A stretch of 64,000 nucleotides of DNA from Neelides folsomi. Lineage: Eukaryota > Arthropoda > Collembola > Neelipleona > Neelidae. The stretch lies in assembly GCA_034687125.1 (NCBI GenBank), contig JAQGBZ010000029.1, positions 248,001-312,000 on the forward strand. The letters are read 5' to 3'. Positions 13,201-28,200 of the stretch are shown here, piece after piece. The notes under the pieces were generated by a model that saw only the letters and a list, made by a program, of their open reading frames with translations, did not search any database and was not told where the DNA came from. A program made the position numbers and the translations under genes. Numbering within the stretch: the first letter of the stretch is position 1; each line of letters starts with the position of its first letter.

Positions 13201-16200
13201 TATATTAACTCTTATAGGTTATAACTTTTTACATTTTAGCTACTACTTTAAATTCTAAGAATTGCTATATTTATAAGTACATGCAAAATGTACGCTATGC
13301 GTGTATTCTTCAACTTCATCATCTGCATCATGCATTATAGCTACTGGGCGTATTTAAGCATAAAACATAAAATGCTCTTTATATCGCAATCGCATTTTAT
13401 TGCATGGAAGCATCGCATGAAATCTTTATGGACTTTAAACATTACTTTATTGTGCATCTTTGTTCTGCAGCCAATTACTCAATACTATCTGTGCATTGTT
13501 GAGTATGGTACTAATTAATTGAATTGCATGTGTACGAATTAAAATTCGACGCTGATTTGTGAATTAATATTAAATATGGTCTATTAATTGTATTCTGTCA
13601 TTATTCTGTTAAAGATCTATATTAGTTTAAAATTCTGTGCCTATTTTTATTCCTCCAAAAAGACTTAAAACTCAAGAACTGAACTTTAGTTAACTATTAG
13701 ATGTATTCTATCTAGTATGACTAAATTTCCAATCTAACCCTTTTTATGATTCAAAGAGTAATGCATTTTCCTGATTTTGTATCAAAAGCACCTAGGCCAT
13801 CATGTCGCTCGGATGAATTTCTCTGCGGGGATGGAACGTGTATTCCGGACTTTTTCCGCTGCGATGGCCATCGCCATTGTTCATACGATGGTTCTGACGA
13901 AGAGTCTTGTCGTAAGGCCATTTATTCAATATTACCATTTCTTAACCCCTGGCATGTGCAATTTTACTATCGCTTTGACTTATAAAGAGTACAATTGGAT
14001 GTTCTTTAAAGGAAAGAATGATGTTCAATTGTATTCAAATTACTTAGGTTAAACAACATGATCTCCATTAAAAAGGAAATACAAATTTTTTATTGTATAA
14101 TATAGCAAACTGCCGGAATTCCTTCCGATGTTCCAATGGATCTTGCATTGATAGCGTTCACGTTTGTAATGGCAGATCAGACTGCCGAGATGGAAGTGAT
14201 GAAAGGAACTGCGGTAATTAAATTCATGTCATTCAGCCAGAATCAAAGGCATTGTCTTGTGCAGGTTTCAAAACCTCAATTCTCACTTTGTTTTGTAGTG
14301 AAAACTTGTAATCCTGACCAGTTCCGATGTGACGATGGAGAATGCATCCCACTGGCCTACCGCTGCGACAAATTGACTGACTGCGTGGATAGGAGTGACG
14401 AGGATGAGAGGACATGTGGTAAGTTACCATTGCCATTTATTGTGCACACCCCACACTCACACACCTCGTCTCCAGTAGACCTTTAAAGGCTTCGGTTGTC
14501 AAATTATGAAAATTTCATTTTAACACGGTAAAATTAATGGGAATAAGAACAATTAAATGATTAGGATAACAAGTACAGTAAATTGGCATTTATGTTCGAA
14601 CCCATTCGATTGCCAAATTAAAGGTCCCAATTTGCATTTCTATTACTTGTCCCAACTAAATAACTTACAACTTATTTAAGCTCAAGTGTGAATATTATTC
14701 ATGTCTTTTCATTCTTATACCAATAGAATGGGGATCTTTGCATAAATGAATTTGATTCCAAGTGGGTCTTTATGTTTAAATTTATATGCGAGCCGTGGAA
14801 AAGAATTTTAACCTTTGGAAAGGATGAGGTGTTATTTGCCTATTTTGACAAAAGTAATTACGAAGATGCGATGAGAGATATTATCACATTATTAAGAGAG
14901 CTTATTTGAATAATTAGGATTCTCATTTGCTCTTTGAAGATAATGTGAAGAGGACTTGCGTTGAGTCGTGGGCGGGAGTTGATAGGTTTATTGAACGTCG
15001 TCTCTCTGTGCGGTATGTCCGAAAGTGATATATCCGCTATACTCATTCATATTCTCCCACCAGACCCAAATGAATGGAAATGCAAATTTGCTCACCGAGA
15101 AAAAATGAAGGGAAAATGCATAGAGGGGATTTAATCAAATGAATTATATGCGTGGATGAAAGACGAGATTACTTTTAATGAAACTACGACGTATCATGAT
15201 GCAAATGAATTAAACCAGACGAGTGACGGAGTTTATTAAGAGGCTTCTTAATTCACATGTCTCCTCCGTCACTCTCAGTGGTGAAAATGATGTTAATGTC
15301 ATTCTCTTACACGTCGGGCCTTTAGCCCAGGATTATCAATTTTACTGATGACCCAAGCCATGGGGAATTTCCTTCATACATTCTCTCCTTCTCGACGCTA
15401 ATAATAATCAATCTTTATATGCAAATGTAATTCTGTTCTTGGGTGCAGGAACGTCAAAACCCGATTGTACAGACAACCAGTTCCAATGCCATAGTGGGGG
15501 ATGTGTTCCGAAGTCAGCGGTCTGCAATCAACAATTTGGTAAATTACCTTTCCACACTCAACTTCCAACCTTACTTCTTATTTTATGCTAAACTATGATT
15601 TAATGTATGACCAGATTGTGCTGATGCGAGTGATGAGCAAAACTGTCCTACAGGTGAGAATTCTCCCCACCCTTCATCTTTTCTTGTTTAAATCGCATGT
15701 TTTATGAACATCATTTTCATAACTGCCATCACATGTATAAATAAGTAAAGTCTATAATAAATCAAACAATTGATGAAAAGGTCAAGAACTCTTTAAAGTT
15801 CAAGTGATCCATCAATTACTTTTTTCGTTTTCTATCAATTGGTATACCTATACAATTAACATAATTTCGTTTTTATAACTTAAATTTAATGATTTTGAAT
15901 GTCGCTAATTGAGCTATTTTGCAAAAATAGTTTGTAGAAGTGACGAGTTCCGTTGTTCAAATGGCAAATGTATCCCGATAAGTTTAAAATGCAATAAAGC
16001 CCGAGACTGCCATGATGGAAGCGATGAAGTCGATTGCCGTAATTAAATAAAACTATTTAATTATTTAAAATATAATTTAAAATATAGCTTTTTCTCCATT
16101 ACCAATTTCAATTACTATAATAATTGTCCACTTTAGCTCAAATCCAGCCACCTTTGGTTCCTTGTCTTCCTGGCCAATTTACTTGTAGAAGCCGTGACCA

Positions 16201-19200
16201 ATGTGTTTCAAATTCAGCAATTTGCAACGGACAATATGACTGTAACGACTTTAGTGACGAAGAGCGTTGTGGTAAGAAAGATCATCTTACTTATAAGCAT
16301 AAACGCCTTTCATTAAAAGTCTCCTTCTCGGTCTGACCACAGGCCTAAATTTTTATGAGGGAATTAATTCAATTTTACGACGTTATTGAGGGGGTAGACG
16401 CAGACATGAATGAGAGGGCAAAAGACCCCTAATGAATTTGCTCTCTGGGAGATGCATAAGTTTCCTTCTTTTTTTTCAATTATTTATTATCTCATAATTT
16501 TACAGCTGGACCTCCAGGCGGATTGAACTTGAAGACCTACCCAGCAGAACAGATTATCAAACAAGGTGAGTTACAAAGTTACAATAGAACATCTTATATT
16601 TCACAACACTACCTGTCAATCTTCAAATTCTTTTATATTAACTTATAATCTTTTTTACCTATATTTATGGTGTACTTTACATGTAACATAAATATGAAAT
16701 TCTCTATACATTCTGTTTAATATGGTTTAAATTAAGCATTTAAATGCAAATCATTTATATTGTAGAACAATTGAATTTTTTTTAATGCATTTTCAAAATT
16801 TATTTATCATTTTATGAACAATGTGAAATTTTGCAATTCTTTGAACTAATATTCTCTTTTATTCTCCTTTACGCTCCCCTAATCACGCAGTGATAGCCGG
16901 TAAGAATCTGCTCGTATAAATTTTGACTCATAGTGACAGTAAGCCATTAGGTCTTGGAGGTATCCATAATGTAATTTTCCCGTTTGGAGCTTTCATCTCA
17001 CTTAACCTAACGATCTGTTAGCCTTATTCGTCGTCTTGTTCAATTGAGCCATTACATCTCCTTATTTGCAAACTAGGAAACGAAGTTGTCTTCCAGTGCC
17101 GAGACGAAGGTCCTCAACGAGCCCCCGTCCGCTGGGCTCGTGGAAATGGCCTTCCTCTTCCGCCTGCTTCAAGAGACTACTCTGGACGACTCGAAATGCC
17201 CAACATAATGGTGGAACATACAGGAACATATATTTGCGAGGCGATCGGATATCCCGCATCAACACCTGGAGCAAGAGTTTCTGTCTATTTGCGCGTCGAC
17301 TCATGTAAGTCTTCTTTCATCATGGGAAATGAGCTCAATTTTGTTAAGCTCCTCGTGAAAGGAGGGGAGGTGATAATGAGTTGAAAGACAAAATCCGCAA
17401 TGGTGGATTAGGGAAAGAGAGGAGGTCGAGAGGGAATTTTGGGAAGAACACTCTGATAAGAGTTTAAACGGAGGGCAACTACATATAGGAATAATAATAC
17501 CCTTCTTTATCACTTCCATCCAATCTAATCTACTATGAGGGAAATTGGTTGCAATTGGCTTTGAAACGGCGGAGAGTGCCGAGTGGGGCGGATAATTCAT
17601 TTATGATTAAATCAATGCTTTCTCTCTCCACTTGGACAAGCAGCTGGAAACTCGGTCTGGAACCCTTCTGTCTTGTCACATTATGACTTTGGCGTCTTTA
17701 ACTCCGAATGGCAGTCTGGGCTCTTTCCCCAGATTGACCCTTTAACCTATGCCACGACGGATATCGGTACATGTACATAATATTCACTGCTGAATAAATC
17801 GCACGGCCTGACGTTAATTCATTATTTCCATTATCGCGTATCTTAAACCAATAAATTCATTGTCAATGGCAGCATGTGATTTCCATCAGTGCCTCTAGTG
17901 CTCTTATGTATATATTTTGTATATTAAGCAATCCAATTTCACTTCCACGTCCCCTATTTTCTCCTTTTAATATTTATGTCTCCTACACATATTTATGAAC
18001 CGTAGAAGCATATATAGAAACTACCTTTTGGTTTCACTCCTTTAATGTTCAGTTTTCATGAGTTAAGAGGATCGTAAGAATTTTTTTGGTAGAAGCTTAT
18101 CTTGATGTAAGGTATAGGAATTGTTATATTCCGAATGTTGATTTTATTTATTTCCAAATCCTGAGCTTTGTTCTATAGTTGAGGATTTGATGAGCGATTA
18201 GTGTTCATCCCCTTAGAGTTAAAAGAGCGATCAGCTTTCCAACTTAACTTCTTATTGGGTTTCCTTTAGATGAGCCGGTACCAACAAGGCCACCGACTGC
18301 CTGTGGCATCAACGAAGCAACTTGCAACAGTGGGGAATGTATCTCGAAACATTTGGTTCGATTTTTACTTTTACCCATATTAAACCACGAACTCAATTAA
18401 TAAATCATGATTTTATTCCAATAAAGGTCTGCGATGGAGAACTCGACTGTGCAGATGGGTCCGATGAGTTACGCTGCAGTAAGTCAAAGGCCTTTTCCAC
18501 CTCTAATTTACGCAAATTTTTTTTATAACATGACCATTTTACTTGCAGAAGGGAAAGATGGTTGTGAGCCGAACGAGTTCATGTGCTCCAATAAAAGGTG
18601 TATCTCGAAGGCTTGGCGTTGTGATGGAGGTAATCGCCTTTTTCGTTCCTTTCCTTCGGCAAATCCATTAAATTATCAGCTCCAAAAGGGAACGGAGACT
18701 AAGAGCTTTTAATTATCATAGACGATGATTGTGGTGACAACACGGACGAGCATGGATGTACACCTCCACCCCCAGGATCACCGTGCCGTTACAACGAGTT
18801 CCGTTGCGAGAATGGGATCCAATGTGTTCCGAAAGCCTTCCACTGCGACAAAGAATTCGTAAGTCATCCACACGGAAAAAGTAATAGAGCCGTCAAGTTT
18901 GTTCATCTTTCTAGGACTGCACTGACAGAAGTGACGAAAAGGGTTGTTGTAAGTTCAAAATTCCATAAGAGAGCTTTTCCTTCTTCTTCATTTGCATAAT
19001 TGGTAGTTCGCTCAAAATTACAAACATTATTGCTCTTTAGCTAAACCTGTCATTCAAAGACCGCCTCCAAATCTTATTACCATTGACGTTGGAGATGTAT
19101 TCAATATAAGCTGCAAAGCCCATGGCGTAAGTTGGGGATTACATGAATTGAACTCAGCTTTTTGGTAAATCACCAAGTTGATTTTAATTGAAAAAATTAT

Positions 19201-22200
19201 ACAAAAGGTTCCAACTGCTGAGGTGATCTGGCGAAAGAACTGGGCCCATATTCCCGATAAATGCTATTCTACGAGTGTGAACGGCTTTGGCATTCTCACG
19301 TGCGAGAGCATCCAAATACCCGACCAGGGAGCTTATAGCTGTGAAGCAATCAATACCCTCGGATCAACTTTCGCCATTCCTGATTGCCAACTTGTCGTCC
19401 GACCTCCTTCAGGAGTTTGCTCTCCCGGATTCTTCAACTCTCTGGCGAGCAATCCAAGGGATTGTCTCCCATGCTTCTGCTTCTCCCATCGAACCGACTC
19501 GTCAACCTGTGACAGCGTTAAGCTCTACATCACTCAGGTGACTCTCCTCCCGCTTTCTCCCGTGAGAGATCTTGGAATGGTTATCTTTCTATTAGCTCCC
19601 GCCACCGGAAAACAACTACAGGCTTATTGGCCTTTCTCAAGATGTTGGTTCGGGCACGGTGGAGATTCAAGATAGGCGACATACCATTTCGGCATCAACT
19701 CTCCGACCTTATCCTCCTTCGGGGATTCAGGCCGTGAGCTCAGGAGGGATTCGGACTATTCCGGTCAACGTGATTCCTTTCTTCGCCCTTCCGCCTTCAT
19801 ACAATGGGAACATGCTGAGGAGCTATGGAGGCTACTTAAATTACACTTTAAGATTCAGAGGCTCATCAAGAACCCTTGCAGCTCCTGACGTCGTCATTAG
19901 AGTAATTTAGAGAAAACTTATGTTTTTAGACAAAGTTTAACTTTTTGTATAAAAAAATCAGGGAAATGGAGTTACACTTATTCATGCTGGAGGTGAAAAC
20001 TGGGCACCCGGTAGAGATCACCAAAGGAATGTACGGATTTGGGCTGGAGAATGGTTCAAGCGGATTGTCGTCCGTGGTGATGGTCCTGTTGAAGGAGCTG
20101 ATCCAGCTTCCAGGGAAGAGATAATGATGGTCTTGGCGAATCTTGACTTCTTTCTAATCAGGTTTCCTTCATCTTCTTTTCATTTCGGTTTATCATGCTA
20201 AGCGGGTTATTGTGAAATAGGGCAAAGTATGATCAAGGAATTCCTCTTGATACGACCATTTCGGATATTCGAATGGACACTGCCTCGTCGACAAATTCAG
20301 GACAGGGACAAGCTATTTATGTTGAAGAATGCAGATGTCCACCTGGTTATACCGGGCTTTCTTGTGAGGTACTTATTAAAATAACAAAATGTTTTCATAT
20401 AAGATTTCATATACCAATCTATTGGTATTCCTACTTTATTAACCACTGACATTTTTAATATTGACTGCCATTAAGATTAAAGGTGAACATGAAAGATAAA
20501 TAAATGTTCTTTACTTAGGAATGTGCACCTGGCTATGAAAGAAGACAACATGGAAGATGGCTTGGAACTTGTGAGAAAAAGGATCCGACCACTTGCCCAA
20601 TTGGGCAATATCTTGACCAAGGCACTTGCCGTCACTGTCCATGTCCAGGTGGAGATAGAAGGTAAATGGAGAACATTTAGATTTTGGTTTAAAAAACTAC
20701 TTTGTCCCAAATATGAAAATATCAGAATATGACATGGGTAATGGAATTAGGTTCGGGTCGAGTTGCTTCTCCGACACGGATAGTCAAATCACTTGCCAAT
20801 GTAATCCTGGTCATTCTGGAAGGAATTGTGAACAATGTGCTCCTGGCTATGAGCAGAGTCGAGATTATCCATATGAGTGTCGGCCGAGTGGTGAGTGAAT
20901 TGATTTATTCAACCTTTTATTTTATACATTAATGTAATTTGGGTCTGAAAGGTTTACAATGCGACGTGGAAGGGAGCCTTTCTCCCAATCCAGATCCTTT
21001 CACTGGACGGTGTATTTGCAAGGTAAATTTGATTTTGAACCTTTTATATATCAAGTACATAACTCATACACACCCATTCCACCACTATGGATGGCTTTAC
21101 TAATGTCAGCATTCATGATTTATATTCGACGACAATAACACTCGTTTATCTTTTCCTTCCTCTCTGTCTTTCTGTTTACGGAATTTCTTCTGGGTAAGTC
21201 GAAGTGCTTTCCATTTCCATAATTAAATTCTCACTTTGCCTCCTTCCATATTTGATATTATCATGTTTTTTCTCACTCAAATATTTTATCACAATTTGCT
21301 TTATGTTATAATATATTATATCATAACTCATTTTATTTATATTTAGGACTTTGCTACTGGACATAATTGTAATCAATGCAAGGCGAATACATTCTTCTTA
21401 AATTCGAGAAATCAGTATGGCTGTGTGAGCTGTTTCTGTATGGGAGTTACAACGTATTGTTCAAGCAGTAATTATTATCGCACTCAGGTAAATATTATTT
21501 AAAAATCGAATTTCAAATAGCTTGATACTTTTACATCATTGTCAACTTTAAAATGAAACGTATTAATGAGTAAGTATTTAATAAAAAATATTTTTAATTT
21601 GTAGGAAACGTCAGTATTTGTTCAGAGTGCAAACGGGTTTACTCTAGTCGATGAGTCTCAAAGAAATGTAATCAGGGATGGTTTCTCCTTTGATAGAAAC
21701 TCCAGGGAATTAGGGTTTAAGGAATTTAGTCGTTTACCACTTGAGATCTATTATTGGCAACTTCCATTTAACTTTTTGGGCGACAAAGTAACGTCTTATG
21801 GAGGCTACTTGAATTATACAATTCGCCATGTTCCACCGCCAAGTGGACATAATTCACCCAATACTGCCGCTGATGTGGAAATTAATGGGAATGATGTCAG
21901 ATTGCTGTACTTCCGAAAGACCCCCGTTCCACCTAATAAGAAAGAGACGATTTCAGTTCCTCTGTTGGAACAATATTGGCAGAGGCAAGATGGGCAACCG
22001 ACTAATAGAGAACATTTCCTCATGACATTGGCTAATTTAGATGCTCTGCTCATTAAAGCAACTTATACAACAAGCACAAAGGAAGCACAGTAAGAAAATA
22101 ATTTTATTTTAATCATTGAAAATGGATTATTGAACAAAAAAATGAATAGTCCAACGAGATGTCAACAAAATTATTTAATATAATAAAAATGAATATTAAT

Positions 22201-25200
22201 TAAGAATTTTTTAATAGTTTAAGCGAAGTATCTCTTGATATGGCTGTTTCCCGAAATACTGGACAAGACAGAGCTTACGCAGTTGAACAATGTACATGTC
22301 CTCAGGGATATATTGGACTTTCTTGTCAAGAATGTGCGTTTGGCTATACTCGAGATCTCAGCGGTTTGTATCTTGGATTCTGTGAACCTTGCTCTTGCAA
22401 TGGTCATTCTGAAGAGTGCGATAGCCGAACTGGTGTTTGCAGGGTACTGAATACTACATATTAAATTTTAAATAATTAATAGATTAATTATCTTTATTTT
22501 AATTTGTCGATTTATTTAACAGAATTGTCGAGGTCACACAACAGGAGACTTTTGCGAACAATGTGACGTTGGATATATTGGAGACCCAAGAACTGGAGAG
22601 TGCAAGTCGGATAAACCTGGATGTTTCTGTGACCAAAGAGGATCTGCCGGACCCGACTGCCCTGATGGACAAAGCTGCATTTGCAAAGTACGAAACTTTG
22701 GACTTTAATCAACGGATCCCGCAATTATCTTTAAGCTAAACTTGCTAAACGATTGATTAATTATTCTTTGTAGGGAAATGTTGAAGGAACAACATGCAAT
22801 CTCTGCAAACCAGGCACATTCGCTCTCCAAGAAGTAAATCCTATGGGATGTCTCGACTGTTTCTGTTCCCAACTGAGCACTGAATGCTCTTCGGCCAATT
22901 TATATAGAATTACAATTGATGCCCAAGTTTATTCAGGACCTCATGGATTTGTCCTCACTGATTCTTTAAGACTCCAAACGGTCCAAGAAATTAATCTCGA
23001 CGGCAGCTCTGGGGAATTAAGTTATAGATATCCATCATCTGATAGATCTGAAAGACTCTTTTGGTCTCTCCCCCCCAAGTTCACTGGAAATCGGATTGCT
23101 TCTTATGGTGGAAAACTTCGAGCCACGAGGCGTTATTATGTTCAGCCTGGAAGTGAAGAAAAGCCTGTTGAGGATATTGATGCTATCATTGTTGGAAATA
23201 ATGGAGTTTCTCTTTTCTGGATTTATCATGGTGCTATTTTGCCTGGTCAAGAAGTTGTAAGTGTTTTGATTTAATATTTTATTGAATTTGTTGAATCTGT
23301 CGAATCTATAATAAAGATGTGTTTTTTATTAATAATTTAATTATTATTATTATTAAAGGGCTTGGAAGTTAATTTGAGAGAGACGGCTGGATGGAGACAT
23401 TTGGATGGACCTGCTGGAATGGCAAGCAGAGAGGAACTCCTTTCCGTTCTTGTTGATCTCCAAGCCATTCTCATCAGAGCTTCATTTTCTGACGAAATGG
23501 AATCGACTCACATCAAAGGAGTTTCAATGGACGATGCTGTTCGGCAATATACACCCAATGGAATTGTAATGGATGTTGAAGAATGTAAATGTCCACAGGG
23601 ATATGATGGATTATCCTGTGAGGTAATTAATTCATTTATTACACCATTGTTTATTTCAATCCTGAATTATTAATATCCTCGTTTGCATCAAGATTTACAA
23701 CTGCGGTTTAATTTGATTTTAATTTGTTTAATTCGTTTATAACTTCGATGTCTTTTGTTTAGATGTGTGGTCCTGGCTATTACCGTGATAGCCAAGATCG
23801 TTCAAAGGGACCTAGTGGATCTTGCAAAGCTTGCCCTTGCGGTCACAATGCCGAAGGGTGCACATTCGACAGAGGACATTTAACATGTCTCTGCAGACCC
23901 GGGTACACTGGTCCAAATTGCGAACAACGAGGTAAGGAGGAAACCTTTAAAAATGATTTTGGATTTGGGAAGCATGAGTAATTAATTAATTAAAGCTTTT
24001 GCACGTATAAATTTTCTTACTTTTGCATGATGGACCAGATCGCGTCCAAGTAGAGTTGTACCCGGTGAAGGTTAAGGCTTTCATTGGGGCTGAGGAGGAA
24101 TTCATTTGCAGCTACGAGAGTCGAATTAAGCTCTTGATAGAATTTGAGACTTTCCCTAAGACTGCAGGCGTTAACCCTCCTGTCCTTTCTTCCTCCAATT
24201 CTCTCAAGGTTTTCATTCCCATTACTCCCACTTTGCAAAGAGTCATTTGTCGAATTACTAACGAAGAAGGTGGAACGGTGGCTGAAGTCTTCGCCAAAGT
24301 TGAACCAGGTTTGCTTGGAATGATTTTGCCTTTTTTTTAATTTTTCCTAGAATTTTTTTTCATTTTTTATTCATTGCATCACTTTCAAGTTTTTTTTACT
24401 AACGTAATGTAAAGTAATGTATCGTAGTCTAACAATGTACATATTAGATTAAATTAGCTTTGATATATTAAATCAAATTAGCTTTGATTTAATAAACGGT
24501 TATAAATTCGAGCTTGGAGGAACGTTAGTTCATAAAAATGTATAAACAGTTTCAGGATCTCCGGACATTCCTGAGCCACTACCTTCACCACAAATTCTAG
24601 TTACTGTTTCTGAGCCCATCATTCAAGTTGTTCAAGTGGGAAGCTCCGTTTCGTTTAGATGCTCAGGGCGTTCTTTATCAGGAACCCAGGTAGGACAAAT
24701 GATGAGTCTTTGAAAGGGAAAGTAAATAAATATGTAAATTGAATTTAGCTGAGGATCAAATGGAGCCGTGAAGGCGGAGCGATTCCTTCAGGCCGAGCTC
24801 GTGATGATGGCCAGGGGCTTCTGGTCATCTCAGAAGTTCGTCCTCAGGACTCTGGAACCTACATTTGCGCAGCCACAGACGGAATTCATCGGAATACTGA
24901 CAAAGCGATATTGACGATCGCTGGCGGCGGGGGACCGCCCGGACCTCCCTCTGCGAAACCAGAGATTTCCATCAACCCCAGATTCCTCACCGTTGAAGTA
25001 GGAGAGCTGGTGGAGTTTAGGTGCACAGCGACTGGCTTCCCACAACCCGTAATCACTTGGTCTGGAGGAAGAGATGGATTTTTAGGGAATCACATAAGAA
25101 TTAATGGAGGCGTCCTTCAAATTCCAAGAGCTAAAAAGTCGGACGAGGCCGAATACTTTTGCAGTGGTCACAACAACGCAGGAACGAGTAGTCTCCGAAC

Positions 25201-28200
25201 CATTCTTTACGTTAAAGAAGGTAAAACCACCAATTGGAATTTCTCAATCTCTCTTTTTCTAATGCTCTTTCATTTTGTTTGTGTACATAGAGGAAAGTGT
25301 AAGTCCGATTGTTCCTCCTGAATTCGGCTTTGTTGTCACAATAAGTCCAACTGACTACGAGGCCAGGCCTGGGGAATCGGTTAGATACAGATGCGATTGC
25401 TCGGATCGAGACTCTGAAATACAATGGACCAAATTTGATGGAACTCTACCTCCCACTGCTTCCATTTCACCAGACGGAATTCTCAATCTCTTCGCAGTGA
25501 GGGAATTGGACTCAGGGCTCTACATATGTACAGCCACTTCTCCCACAGGGCAGACAACCAAGTCCCAAGCACGTCTGGCCGTTTCATACATTGGGTAATT
25601 AAGACTTACCATTAGTAGGCTTTTAATTAAACCGATTGTATGTTTTTGAAGGTCTCCTCCGACAGCGAGGATTGAACCGGAAAGACAAACAGTGCCCCAA
25701 GGTAGTCCAATAGAAATAAGATGCGTCGTTTCTGGAACTCCAACTCCCAGTATCGAATGGACCAAAGTGGGAAGTTCACTTTCTCCTTCTGCTCAAGTAA
25801 GATCCTTTTGATTCTCTCTCGTCTCTTATTTAAATTCCTTACGCTTGTCATACAATCTTTAATTAATTACAGACATCAGACGAGGTTTTGAGGATTCCCG
25901 CAGCTCAAGTCAGCGACCGAGGTGTTTACGTCTGCACGGTTGAGAACTCTGCCGGAAAAAGCTTAGGTTCTGGGATAGTAGAAGTAGAACGAAGGGAACC
26001 TCCTCAGATTGAATTGTTCCCGGGGCCGAGACAAACAGTGATCAAAGATGGAAGCGCTTTGTTCCAATGCCGAGTAACGGCTGGAATTCCATCTCCGCGT
26101 GTTACCTGGACCAGAGGAAATGGACAAAGGCTCCCTGCCAATGTAGAAGAAATCCAAGGAGGAGTCATTCGATTCAATAGAGTTACTGGAGAAGAAAAAG
26201 GCCAATATATTTGTTCAGCTGAAAGTATTTCTGGAACGACCACTGCCACTGCCTTCCTTGATGTAAAAATTAAATATAAATTCGAAATTATCTTATTTTT
26301 ATATTAATTAATCGACGAACAAATAAAGAATCATTTTCTTATTTTAGGTTCATTCTCCTCCAAAAGTCTCAATCACACCCGAAGCTCCACACAGAGTGAG
26401 GTCAGGCGAACAAGTGAGACTTGAATGCCGTGCTGAAGGTGAACCACTGCCAACTGTTTCTTGGAGGCGTCTTAGTCCTGGACAACTCGAGTAATATAAT
26501 TTTTTGCATAATAATATCTGTTTAGAATAAACTAACAATCTCAAGCTTCATTTTTGTATTTTTATTGATTTTTTTAAATTTAACAGAGGAGTTGACCTTT
26601 TCTCGTCTCCTTCCGGAACTCCTCAAACTGCCGTGTATACAATAACTAAAGTGACAAAGAGCGACGAAGGTTCTTATAGTTGTACTGGAAGAAATGAAGC
26701 TGGAATCGATGAAGGAAGAATCCAACTTTTAATCGACGATTCTTTCAGTTCAGAGAAATCTCCTTCGAAAGGACAAGAAGAAAATTACTATTTTCCGGTC
26801 GGAAGTCGAGCTGAATTGAGATGCATTCAAGGTAAGATAAAAGAAAATAATGGAAAACCTTTTCCTATTTTCTCAACTCTCACTCTAGTTGTATTTATTA
26901 ACGGCTTGCTCGAATTTTTTCAAGAGATAAACTTTTGTTTTGTTTGTAGGAGGGCTATTTGATCAGCTATACTTGGATTGGGAACGGAGCGACAATGGAC
27001 CAATGCCTAGAGATTATGATGCGATCGATGGTGTTTTATATATCAATAATGTAAGACACGAAGATGCAGGGCGATATTCTTGCACTGGCACAAACCGACA
27101 AGGACAAGTCGTTCTCACCGTTGATGCTAGACTAGAAGTTATTGGAAGTAAGTTATACTTTTAATTATTTAACAATTCATGTAATTGCTCAATGAAGAAA
27201 CCAATTACCTATGATAGATAAAAGATGAGTGATTTGATTAAATATATTTTAATGTATTTTTTGCCTTTCAATTTAACTATTTGTAGAATTTGAGCGATAA
27301 AATTAATTTTATTTATTATATTCTAATTCCATTGATTGATATATTTAATGCCGCTTCGATTTATGGATAGATCACATATCATGCCCAAGTCAAGGTTCTT
27401 ACTTTTTCATATTAAGTGTATGTGCGAGCATTAACATTTGACTAACGTTTGATTATTTGTTAGATTTTGAAGAAAAGTTGGTTGGATTTTGTTGTTGTAA
27501 GATTGTTAATTGTGAGTCTTTGGTATAAATATCGATGCATAATCCCTTAGTAGTTCAGTTATAATAACTGTAAAACGTAGTTTCTGTAATAATTAAATTC
27601 CTAGTGCTTTAATTCCTAAAACATCCACATTAAATAATTACGGTCAATGAGAGTTGTAAATTAGTAAACGAACTCATAATACATATTAATTTTCCCAGTT
27701 GATATCACTTTGATTGTTGCCAACTTGGAGCACGAACAAAATTTAAAACAATACAATAATAGATGAATTTTTAGCATGGTCAGCATATTAAAACGATAGG
27801 CTTCAAATTATGAAGCTTTCCATATTATTTTTTTGTTAATCGAAAATTCACTTTTAAAGTGTTCGTGCGCTCTGTAACTGTTAACTGTAAAGAAAGCCGT
27901 TCGGGAGAACAGCAATATTTTAGAGTACATAATACTTATCATTAATATAAAAGAACTATAATAATACAAAAATAACGACATTTAAAATAATAAAGGCCAT
28001 AAGGTATACATATAACTTGTGTGTAGACAAAGACTTGTTTACTTATTAAAATTATTGAATGAAATTAGGTAATATCCACCAGGAAAAGTAAAAGCACACT
28101 GCATTTCGCTTGCACCTGCAAGAAATCCAACCATAAGTTTTTCAACTTAACAACAATGCGTATATTAATTTGATTTAGCTTCACCTCCGAGTATCGAGCT

